Positions 32,126 to 39,684 of a DNA stretch of 64,000 nucleotides are shown here, piece by piece (within the stretch, counting starts at the first letter, position 1; each line of letters starts with the position of its first letter). The notes under the pieces were generated by a model. It did not search any database and was not told where the DNA came from. It saw nothing but the letters and a program-made list of their open reading frames with translations. This DNA is from CAWBCI01 sp963787195. GTDB lineage: Bacteria; Bacteroidota; Bacteroidia; Bacteroidales; JAGOPY01. The translations under genes and the position numbers were made by a program. The stretch lies in NCBI GenBank assembly GCA_963787195.1, contig CAWBCI010000091.1, forward strand, positions 13,901 through 77,900, read 5' to 3'.

Positions 32126-33673
32126 ATGGTTATTTCACCCGGGAAGTTCAATCTCACCAAAATTGTAGCAACGCTTGGTCCGGCATCTACATCTTCAGAA
32201 ATCATCCAAAAGTTGATTGAAGAAGGTTGCCGGGTCTTCCGCATTAATTTCTCTCACGGTACTTTTGTGGAACACCTGGCTACGGTCGCAAATATTCGCA
32301 AGGCAGCAAAAACCACAGGCATAATGGTTGCTATCCTGGGAGATCTGCCGGGGCCAAAGATCCGGATCGGGGAAGTAATAGAAGGAGGCTTAAAGCTCGA
32401 ACAAGACCAGTTGGTTGAATTTACCGACCAGACCCTTATAAGTGGGAAAGGTGCAGGGACTGTTAAATTTTCAACAAATTATCCGGATTTTCTCAAGGAA
32501 GTGGAATCGGGTCAGCCTATTCTTTTGGATGATGGGAATATCCGGATGCTTTGCACTAAAAAGATCATTACAGGTTCCATAGTACGTGTGGTTGCTAAGG
32601 TAACACATGGGGGCCTTGTGACATCTCATAAGGGGTTGAATCTGCCCGACACCAAACTTTCCCTCCCTTCACTCACAGAAAATGATAAAAAGATAGTAAA
32701 GTTCGCTGTGTCCAATAATTTCGATTACCTGGCCCTGAGTTTTGTCCGAAGTGCCAAAGATGTGATCCAACTTAAAGAACTTTTGAAGAAACTGGGTGCC
32801 CGATCAGATGAAGCTAGCTATAAAGGGCCTTTTGAACATGACATGAGCATCCTGGAGGGAACCCACCAGGGTTTCATACCGGTAATTAGTAAAATCGAAA
32901 AACCGCAGGCTGTAAATGACCTGGAGCAGATCCTTAAAGTCACCGATGCAGTCATGGTCGCCCGGGGCGACCTGGGAGTTGAAATGGAACTGGCAGAGGT
33001 AGCCTTGCTGCAGAAAAAGATCATCAATCTTTGCCGTAGCTATGGGGTTCCTGTAATTGTTGCAACTCAGATGCTGCAGAGTATGGTTGATAACCCCACT
33101 CCCACCCGGGCTGAGGTTTCAGATGTTGCTAACGCTATACTTGACGGTGCCGATGCAGTTATGTTGTCAGGCGAAACAGCCGTTGGAAATTACCCGGTGG
33201 AAGCGGTGAAAGTGATGAATCGTATTGCCTGTCTTACCAATGATTATATCCGTGAAAGAAAATTATTTATGCCGGATCCCGAAAAAGTGGCTGAACTTAA
33301 ATACCGTACAGCTGCACTTGCCGGTGGAGTTAAGACTATTGCAGCAGATATGGATGTGAAAGTTATTGGTGTCTGGTCTGAATTAGGCGGATCGGCTGTT
33401 TTCCTTTCACAGTATCGTATACCCCAGACGGTTATTGCTTTTTCATCCAATCAGCGGACTTTACGCCTGCTTTCTCTACTTTATGGCGTCCTGCCTTTGT
33501 ACATGGAACAGCCTGAGAGCAGTAATGACTTCATCCGGGAGGCCGACAAATTATTACTGGAAAATGGCTGGGCCAATAAGGGAGATACTGCTGTTTATGT
33601 GTTCCGTGAGCCGATCGATAAGCCAGGGCTTACCAACCAGATGAGCATACATTATATAGGGGATGAAGTGTAG
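32126..33673 (+). CDS. pyk: Pyruvate kinase
   Basis: Converts phosphoenolpyruvate and ADP to pyruvate and ATP. 515 residues with the family N-terminus KIVATLGPASTSSEIIQKLIEEG, the RINFSHGT loop, the catalytic-lysine region ISKIEKPQAVNDLEQI, the metal site VMVARGDLGVEM and LDGADAVMLSGETAVG. It is longer than usual (about 470-480) because of an insert of roughly 25 residues just before ISKIEKPQAV (YKGPFEHDMSILEGTHQG). The ATG at 32126 is 4 bp after the receptor stop. Heptamer repeats start 10 bp after its stop. Confidence 0.93.
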   Translation: MVISPGKFNLTKIVATLGPASTSSEIIQKLIEEGCRVFRINFSHGTFVEHLATVANIRKAAKTTGIMVAILGDLPGPKIRIGEVIEGGLKLEQDQLVEFTDQTLISGKGAGTVKFSTNYPDFLKEVESGQPILLDDGNIRMLCTKKIITGSIVRVVAKVTHGGLVTSHKGLNLPDTKLSLPSLTENDKKIVKFAVSNNFDYLALSFVRSAKDVIQLKELLKKLGARSDEASYKGPFEHDMSILEGTHQGFIPVISKIEKPQAVNDLEQILKVTDAVMVARGDLGVEMELAEVALLQKKIINLCRSYGVPVIVATQMLQSMVDNPTPTRAEVSDVANAILDGADAVMLSGETAVGNYPVEAVKVMNRIACLTNDYIRERKLFMPDPEKVAELKYRTAALAGGVKTIAADMDVKVIGVWSELGGSAVFLSQYRIPQTVIAFSSNQRTLRLLSLLYGVLPLYMEQPESSNDFIREADKLLLENGWANKGDTAVYVFREPIDKPGLTNQMSIHYIGDEV

Positions 33674-33683
33674 GCCAGTTGTC

Positions 33684-33725
33684 AGTCAGCAGTCAGCAGT
33701 CAGCAGTCAGCAGTCAGCAGTCAGA
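33684..33725. repeat. Tandem heptamer array, AGTCAGC family
   Basis: Five and a half units of AGTCAGC begin 10 bp after the pyk stop codon. It is the same family as 14923-14975 but inverted on the map; in both places the unit reads AGTCAGC in the direction of the adjacent gene. Confidence 0.88.
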
Positions 33726-33747
33726 AGTGTTAATACATTTACCACAA

Positions 33748-33768
33748 TAACCATTAACCATTAACCAT
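33748..33768. repeat. Short heptamer array TAACCAT
   Basis: Three perfect TAACCAT units directly repeated, between the AGTCAGC array and the terminator. Confidence 0.7.
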
Positions 33769-33795
33769 TATTATATCCGCAATTACCCAATACTC

Positions 33796-33826
33796 AAAAA
33801 AAGGTCCGGAACTCCCGCTCCGGACC
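33796..33826 (-). terminator. Intrinsic terminator of the susC-susD operon
   Basis: GGTCCGGA (33803-33810) pairs with TCCGGACC (33819-33826) around an 8-bp loop. On the minus strand it is followed by seven T residues (33802-33796). It lies 53 bp beyond the susD stop. Confidence 0.85.
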
Positions 33827-33878
33827 AGAAAAAAGTCGCACTATATGAAAGGTTGGCAATTTTACGGATTGCTTTTCA

Positions 33879-35273
33879 TCAGGGTACGTCCCACCAAACC
33901 CGGGTTGATATAGTCAAACCAGCAGGCATATTGGCCCCGTTGTAAATCCTTTCGGAAGTCGGATAAGGATACCTGCGGGGTAATTGCTGATCAACAGTAG
34001 CTGGATAAGCCGAAGGTTGCAAGACAGGATAATTGGTCCTTCTCCAGTCAGTGAAAGTTTCCACCTGGTCGAAGAGGGCGATATACTTTTGCGTCATGAT
34101 CTCTTCGAATAGTGACTCCCCAGTCAGACCGTCAACTTTGAGGTTATAAGCGTCTATCCACGTCTGGTCAAAAACCCCGAATTTAGTGAGCGACTCTGCC
34201 ACAGCATCTTTCAGAGTCTGAGCAGGATTACCCGTGCCGGATTTATATTCACATTCCGCTTTTATAAACATTGCCTCCACAAATGTGATGAAGGGCACAG
34301 GCGAATCGGGTTGGGCATAATAACCTATAGGAGGTGCATCTCCGTCGCCAAGACCAGGATGTGATCCAATTGCGCCGCCAGAAGTGTCGGCAAACTGATC
34401 AAGTCTCGGATCATTTGCATCTATAAGCATAGTCACGAAAGTAGCGCACATGGTAATATCTCCGGGTCTCTGTTGCAGAAACTGAAAAAATGGATTTTGT
34501 TCGTTGGCAGCCTGCCCGAATAAAAATTCCAGGTCTTCACTATTGGAAGAAATTGCATTTGGAAGGTAAGAAAGCGCTTCGGTATATGCAGAAGCACCAT
34601 TTTTCTTACTGAGGTGCAGAGCATACCTGGCCTTCAAAGTGTAGGCCGCCTTTGTCCACAAGTCCAGGTCGCCTCCATAGATCATATCATCATTTGAAGG
34701 GCTGAAATTACTTGACAAAGCTGCAAGGTCAGCTATAGCGCCATCAAGCAAAGTTGTGAGGGTTCCATAGATTTCCTCCTGGGTATCATAATATGGTTTC
34801 AGGTTATCATTACCTCTGAAAGCATCGGTATAGGGTACATCACCCCATAGGTCCGTGACGGTTCCCAAATTATAAGCCATCAATACTTTGGCAACTCCCC
34901 CGTAGTGTGGAGATTCTTCACTCACTGCCTTATCCATCATGACTTTCAGGTCCCTCATCTCACCGGCATAGAGCGCCCATTTCCAAACATTGTCAGCATC
35001 ACTTTGGGTAAAATTATAGCGATCATAAGCTATGGGCTGGTTCCCAAGTCCTGCGAATTGTTGCATCCACTGGCAGGCGGGCCGCATCAGGTCTCCTCCC
35101 ATGGCATAACCTGTACCCGCTTCCACTCCGGGTAAAAGCAGGGCCAAAGGCACGTCGGCAGGTTTATTCGGATCCACGTTGATCTGGGGATCAATCCATT
35201 TTTTGCAGGATGTAATGACCAATACAGTCATCAATATCATCATTATTTTTAAGATTAAATTTGATCTTTTCAT
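33879..35273 (-). CDS. SusD/RagB-family nutrient-binding outer-membrane lipoprotein
   Basis: 464-residue surface lipoprotein: signal peptide with lipobox VITSC (Cys about 23), then a TPR-rich SusD fold starting INVDPNKPADVPLALLLPGVEAG and ending VWWDVP. The opening NKPADVP type belongs to the SusD-like group with shorter chains. It binds oligosaccharides or peptides and forms the lid of the SusC transporter encoded just upstream (23-bp gap). No glycosidase or sensor is adjacent, so the ligand is unknown. The operon ends at the terminator at 33796-33826. Confidence 0.9.
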   Translation of the reverse strand: MKRSNLILKIMMILMTVLVITSCKKWIDPQINVDPNKPADVPLALLLPGVEAGTGYAMGGDLMRPACQWMQQFAGLGNQPIAYDRYNFTQSDADNVWKWALYAGEMRDLKVMMDKAVSEESPHYGGVAKVLMAYNLGTVTDLWGDVPYTDAFRGNDNLKPYYDTQEEIYGTLTTLLDGAIADLAALSSNFSPSNDDMIYGGDLDLWTKAAYTLKARYALHLSKKNGASAYTEALSYLPNAISSNSEDLEFLFGQAANEQNPFFQFLQQRPGDITMCATFVTMLIDANDPRLDQFADTSGGAIGSHPGLGDGDAPPIGYYAQPDSPVPFITFVEAMFIKAECEYKSGTGNPAQTLKDAVAESLTKFGVFDQTWIDAYNLKVDGLTGESLFEEIMTQKYIALFDQVETFTDWRRTNYPVLQPSAYPATVDQQLPRRYPYPTSERIYNGANMPAGLTISTRVWWDVP

Positions 35274-35296
35274 AACTCAAAGATTTTTCAGTTTAT

Positions 35297-38200
35297 TTAT
35301 AAGTTCACTCTTAGTGTGAGAATATAAGTCCGGGAGCCTGGCATATTGAAATAATCAATACCCTGGGCATTGCTGGAACCCCATGTACTGGTTTCAGGAT
35401 CTATACCTGAATAAGGAGTATTCAGCCAAAGGTTCCTGCCTGTAAATGCCAGGCTGGCACCTTTGATAAATGTTCCCTTGAGGAGTTTATCGAAGGAATA
35501 AGAAAGCGTAAGTTCACGCAACCTGACCCAACCGGCCTTCTCAACAAATTGTTCTGTCGGGCCGGCAAAACCTCCACCGAGACCATTGTACCATGATTCA
35601 TCCTTCATAGCTTCGATATCATTCACACCCGAAGTAACATAGCTAACAGTACCATCGGCATTTACTTCAGGGTGACCTTTCACCCCGTCAAAAACTGTCA
35701 TACTACCGCGATCCTCAGTATCTATATGGGTTCCCATAGAATAAAGTGCCCCCTTTGTGCCGTTATACAGATGGCCACCCTTGCGGATGTCAAATAAAAG
35801 GTAGAGCGAAAATCCCTTATAAGTGAGGGTACTGGATATACCTGCAGTCCAGTCGGGCAAGACAGATCCTAAGGGAGCTTCTTCTTCGGAAAAGAAAGGA
35901 TAACCTTTATTATCGTTAATCTCTCCGCCCACATAATCCCGGTCATCAATGATTACCTTTCCGAATTCATCCTTCACAAACTGGGTACCATAAATCTCTC
36001 CGAAAGGTCTTCCTGCAACAGCCCGGATATCGGATCCTGTATAGCCTCCCATGTTAACGCTTTCAACACCTTCTGCCAGGGAAAGGACCATATTATTATT
36101 TTTCGCGAAGTTTACCGACAGATCCCAGCTAAGATTGTCATTCTTCACAGGTGAACCTCCTAATGTAAACTCTATTCCACGATTGCGCATAGTGGCAGCA
36201 TTCATGGTTTGTGCCGTAAACCCGGATGATCCGGCCAGCGGGACCTGGATGATCAGGTCTTCATTGCGGTTGTTATAATAGGAGAAATCGAGATTCAGGC
36301 GGTTCCCGAAGAAACGCAGATCGGCACCAATCTCAAAGGATTTCATCATCTCAGGTCCCAGGGTATTATTTCCCAGAAGGTCATCGGTCATGAAGCCTGT
36401 CAGCCCCATGAATGGGAAAGAAATCCCATTGGTCCATCCATCACTATAAAATGCTGAAGCATAATAGGTAAAAGTGCTGTACTCAAGGGCATCATTAGCA
36501 ACATGTGCATAAGAAGCCCTAAGCTTACCAAAGGAGAGAAACTTGCTTTTATCCAGGCCCGGAATTTCAGTAAACACAAAACCTAAACTAGCCGAGGGGA
36601 AGAAGAAAGAATTCTTTCCCTCTGGAAGTGTTGTGGACCATTCATTTCTTCCGGTGAGATTCAAAAAAAGTATGCCTTTATAACTGACACCTAAATCAGC
36701 AAAGAAAGCTGCGGTTCTCTTTTTAGTTAAAATCTCCCTGACAATGAGTGATCCGGCATTTGACATATTATAAAAATCGGGCTGGGCAAGTATATCCCCT
36801 TGATTATAAACCTGCTGATGATAATGCTGGAACATATTCTGTCCTAAATTCACATTAAAATCGAAAACATCGTATGATTTTTTAATATTTATTAGAAGAT
36901 CAGAATTAAGGTCCCAATTGGTATGGTGGTCCAAACTAATCTGTCCATCGGGGAATTGTGCAGAATAAATAGCGAAGTAGCCCTTACGACGATCAATGTA
37001 GAAGTCATTTCCCAGACGGTAAAGGACCGAAATCCATGGGGCCGGTTTGAAATTCAGGGCTACATTACCAAGTATCCTGTTCACATCATCCACGAAACTA
37101 TTCATATTGACGGTCCAGAAAGGATTGTCATAGATACCCCAGCGGTAACTCCTTTGCGTACCATCGGGGAACATATATGCAGCGGGAGTGTTCACCGGAT
37201 CATCATAAGCATTGGAATTGTCGAATGAAGGAGAGGTCCGGAGCAATCCGAGCATTACCCCTGAAATATTAGATCCCTGCTGTATCCTGTTTCCACCCGA
37301 TTTAATATAGTTAGCCGTTCCGGAAACATTAAACATCTTACCAAGCCTGGTATCCCCGGATAATTTCACAGTATATTTCTTGTAGGTATTTTTCGGAACC
37401 ATGCCCGTAGTGCTCGACTGGGAAAAAGACGCATAATAGTGTGCATTATCATCCCCGCCAGCCATAGAGATAGAATTATTCGAGGTTACTCCGGTTTGGA
37501 AAAAGTTATCAATATTATTATAAGGATGTGCTTTCTCAAGTGCATTCAATGCACTCTCTCCCACTATCCTTCCATTCCGGTCAAACATATATGGCTCACT
37601 GTAGGGGGTTACGCCATCAGGCATGATATTATTATCCCAGTATAGAGTGTCGAATTTTGCCCCCCAGGAATAACGGGTAAATGTTTCGGGACCAGCCCAT
37701 TCTCCGCCATTGCCCTGGGTAAATTTATTTTGCAGTTTGGGGAGCTTGCTTACCTGGTCAAATGAGAGTGAAGAGGTGAATGACACATTTACCGCAGCTG
37801 CGCCTTTAGTCTTACCACTTTTTGTAGTAATAACGATAACTCCATTGGCAGCTCTTAATCCATAAAGGGCTGTCGCAGCCCCACCTTTTAGTACCGAAAC
37901 TGACTCAATATCGTCAGGATTCAGGTCTATGGCACGGTTGGAATAGGCCACTCCTTCACCAAGGTTATTGATTCCGTCATCCGGATTTCCGGAATAGGAT
38001 TGCTGGTTGTCGATAGGAACACCATCCACCACAAACAGCGGTTGGTTATCACCTGTAATTGAGTTAAAGCCTCTCATAGTAATGAAAGAAGATGCCCCGG
38101 CCACACCGGAAGAATTGGTAATTTGCACCCCGGCCACTTTTCCGTTCAGGGCATTAATCATATTCGTGTTCCTGGATTCGGAAACGGATTGGCCGGAAAC

Positions 38201-38575
38201 TTCCTGCACGGAATAACCCAGGGCCTTTTTTTCCCTCGAAATGCCGATGGCTGTGACTACCACTTCATTCAGTGAAACACTTTCATCCTGTAAAATCACA
38301 TTTATCTCAGCTCTCCCACCTACCTCAATTTCCTGGGTTTTCATTCCCACAAAGCTGAATACTAAAGTCGTATTAGGTGAAGGAACTGTTAAGGTGTATT
38401 GCCCCTTGGCATCAGTGATAGTGCCATTCACAGTTCCTTTTTCGTATACGGTAACACCCGGTAGAGACCCTCCGTCTTTGTCAGTAACCTTACCGGAAAC
38501 CGTTAGTTCCTGTGCCATAATCCCGCATATACCGGTCATGACACTGAAAATCAGCAATAAAATTAGTCTTTTCAT
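35297..38575 (-). CDS. SusC/RagA-family TonB-linked outer-membrane transporter
   Basis: 1092-residue transporter. It has a signal peptide (1-21, ending GIMAQ), a CarboxypepD_reg-like domain (about 24-100, VSGKVTDKDGGSLPGVTVYE), the SusC signature NEVVVTAIGISREKKALGYSVQEV, a plug domain (about 120-240, with LNGKVAGVQITNSSG, ITMRGFNSI and VLKGGAATALYGLRAANGVIVITTK) and a large barrel ending TYILTLRVNL. It imports glycan or peptide oligomers delivered by the partner SusD. It is the first gene of the two-gene operon. No regulator or enzyme gene accompanies it, so the substrate cannot be inferred from context. Confidence 0.93.
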   Translation of the reverse strand: MKRLILLLIFSVMTGICGIMAQELTVSGKVTDKDGGSLPGVTVYEKGTVNGTITDAKGQYTLTVPSPNTTLVFSFVGMKTQEIEVGGRAEINVILQDESVSLNEVVVTAIGISREKKALGYSVQEVSGQSVSESRNTNMINALNGKVAGVQITNSSGVAGASSFITMRGFNSITGDNQPLFVVDGVPIDNQQSYSGNPDDGINNLGEGVAYSNRAIDLNPDDIESVSVLKGGAATALYGLRAANGVIVITTKSGKTKGAAAVNVSFTSSLSFDQVSKLPKLQNKFTQGNGGEWAGPETFTRYSWGAKFDTLYWDNNIMPDGVTPYSEPYMFDRNGRIVGESALNALEKAHPYNNIDNFFQTGVTSNNSISMAGGDDNAHYYASFSQSSTTGMVPKNTYKKYTVKLSGDTRLGKMFNVSGTANYIKSGGNRIQQGSNISGVMLGLLRTSPSFDNSNAYDDPVNTPAAYMFPDGTQRSYRWGIYDNPFWTVNMNSFVDDVNRILGNVALNFKPAPWISVLYRLGNDFYIDRRKGYFAIYSAQFPDGQISLDHHTNWDLNSDLLINIKKSYDVFDFNVNLGQNMFQHYHQQVYNQGDILAQPDFYNMSNAGSLIVREILTKKRTAAFFADLGVSYKGILFLNLTGRNEWSTTLPEGKNSFFFPSASLGFVFTEIPGLDKSKFLSFGKLRASYAHVANDALEYSTFTYYASAFYSDGWTNGISFPFMGLTGFMTDDLLGNNTLGPEMMKSFEIGADLRFFGNRLNLDFSYYNNRNEDLIIQVPLAGSSGFTAQTMNAATMRNRGIEFTLGGSPVKNDNLSWDLSVNFAKNNNMVLSLAEGVESVNMGGYTGSDIRAVAGRPFGEIYGTQFVKDEFGKVIIDDRDYVGGEINDNKGYPFFSEEEAPLGSVLPDWTAGISSTLTYKGFSLYLLFDIRKGGHLYNGTKGALYSMGTHIDTEDRGSMTVFDGVKGHPEVNADGTVSYVTSGVNDIEAMKDESWYNGLGGGFAGPTEQFVEKAGWVRLRELTLSYSFDKLLKGTFIKGASLAFTGRNLWLNTPYSGIDPETSTWGSSNAQGIDYFNMPGSRTYILTLRVNL

Positions 38576-38623
38576 AATTACAATTTGCTTTGGTTAATAG
38601 TCAGAGATTTGGTTTGAAAAGCG

Positions 38624-38659
38624 CTGCAGCCCCTGGGCCGAAGCGGGTCCGCCCTGTAG
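38624..38659. repeat. GC-rich hairpin upstream of susC
   Basis: CTGCAG (38624-38629) can pair with CTGTAG (38654-38659) using one G.U, and GGGCC pairs with GGTCC inside, around a GAAGCG loop. No known riboswitch core was recognised around it. It could be a repetitive palindrome or part of the susC leader. Confidence 0.4.
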
Positions 38660-38752
38660 GTCAGAATATTTTCCTGAAGCTGAACCGTGGGAAGGAATTT
38701 CCCATATGAAATGCCTTGACAGGTATAGATAAAAATTCTACCTTTATCCGCT

Positions 38753-38833
38753 TAACATCTTCCCGTTATACGGTGGCAAGCCTTACGTGAAAATGTTTCA
38801 TTTCAATTCCCCGGTTTCGAGCCGGGGTTTTTT
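38753..38833 (+). ncRNA. Candidate small RNA between susC and the copper genes
   Basis: An orphan plus-strand transcription unit with no reading frame. A -33-like TTG at 38716-38718 and TACCTTTA at 38739-38746 (one mismatch to TAnnTTTG) are followed by about 80 nt that end in a terminator. It lies divergent to susC. Similar sRNAs regulate SusCD systems in Bacteroides, but this one does not resemble any I know. A 26-nt portion (38770-38795) is echoed at 39119-39145. Confidence 0.4.
38809..38833 (+). terminator. Orphan plus-strand intrinsic terminator
   Basis: CCCCGG (38809-38814), loop TTTCGAG, CCGGGG (38822-38827), then six T residues (38828-38833). No plus-strand gene precedes it, which supports a small RNA ending here. 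Confidence 0.75.
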
Positions 38834-39481
38834 ATGGTCTGACTTGAGGCAAAATATTCTGCCATCAGGTTCCTTGGTTTACTTTTGATTTCTTTATATC
38901 ATATATTCAGGTTTTAATTATGAATGAATTTGTTGTGGAAAAATATTTTGAAAAGGGATAACCTGAAACCCGGTGGTTTTACATTCTTATGGCCGGATAA
39001 CCGGGAAGCACTTAAACGCTTTCAATTGAATTATTTCCTGTTTGCCTAGAAGCGAATCCTGAATCATTAACCAAATTATTCATGAGAAAATTTAATTCAG
39101 GCAGGACAACAACTCTTCACGGTGGCAATCGCTATTGTGAAAATGCTTCTGCGGAGTTTACCAGGGAAAGTCCGCATCATCCCTTCTATTATTATCAATA
39201 AAGTCGGGCCCTTTAGTTTCAGCAATATCAAATATAAGTTAGAGAAGATTGAATTTTATAAATGAAACCATGAAAACAAAGTTTCATCTAACGAATATCA
39301 ATATTTGAGGCACAAACTGAAGAAATGCTAATCCGGATAAATTGAATAAAGTAAGGATAATTAGGAAATTTTAACATGCCATATTGCTGCTTTGGTAGCA
39401 GATTTGCAATAGGTGCATGACAAACTTTTAATACTTTGAATTGTTAAATTATTCGAGTTTTAAATTTAAAATGAAGCTAAA
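38834..39481. other. Gene-free 0.65-kb spacer upstream of the copper genes
   Basis: No convincing protein gene. Inverted repeats: CCCGGT/ACCGGG (38969-38974, 39000-39005) and TGCGGA/TCCGCA flanking about 15 bp near 39151-39177. A 39-codon frame from 39082 (MRKFNSGRTTTLHGGNR) exists but has no supporting signal. The stretch may contain the leader of the copper operon; no exact -7 box was found close to 39482. Confidence 0.5.
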
Positions 39482-39679
39482 ATGAAATTCAAGACAAGCA
39501 TGAAATGCGATAACTGCATTAAAACCGTGAAACCCCAGCTGGATAGTATTAAAGAGATAAGCCAGTGGAGCGTTGATCTGTCAACCCATGAAGGCTTATT
39601 GACTGTGGAAGGAGATGTGGAAGCTGAAAAAATTGTTGAAGCACTCAAAGCTGTTGGCTATACTGCACAAAAGATCTGA
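39482..39679 (+). CDS. Small HMA-domain copper chaperone-like protein
   Basis: 65-residue heavy-metal-associated domain with the ferredoxin-like betaalphabeta-betaalphabeta layout. The metal loop is MKCDNC (Cys9 and Cys12), i.e. MxCxxC. It ends VEALKAVGYTAQKI, typical of CopZ-type chaperones. It likely hands Cu(I) to the ATPase encoded 5 bp downstream, with which it forms an operon. The start is the ATG at 39482. Cytoplasmic. Confidence 0.82.
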   Translation: MKFKTSMKCDNCIKTVKPQLDSIKEISQWSVDLSTHEGLLTVEGDVEAEKIVEALKAVGYTAQKI

Positions 39680-39684
39680 CAGTC

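Noticed and set aside
38600..38710. Riboswitch upstream of susC (cobalamin, TPP or SAM)
   Set aside because: I found no conserved core of these classes on the minus strand; only simple hairpins are visible.
39150..39185. GGGAAAGTCCGC resembling the conserved start of RNase P RNA
   Set aside because: Only this short string matches; no other conserved RNase P regions or the expected length follow.
39082..39201. 39-codon frame MRKFNSGRTTTLHGGNR...
   Set aside because: No promoter, no recognisable domain, and overlap with the repeated RNA-like motif, whose second copy is out of frame.
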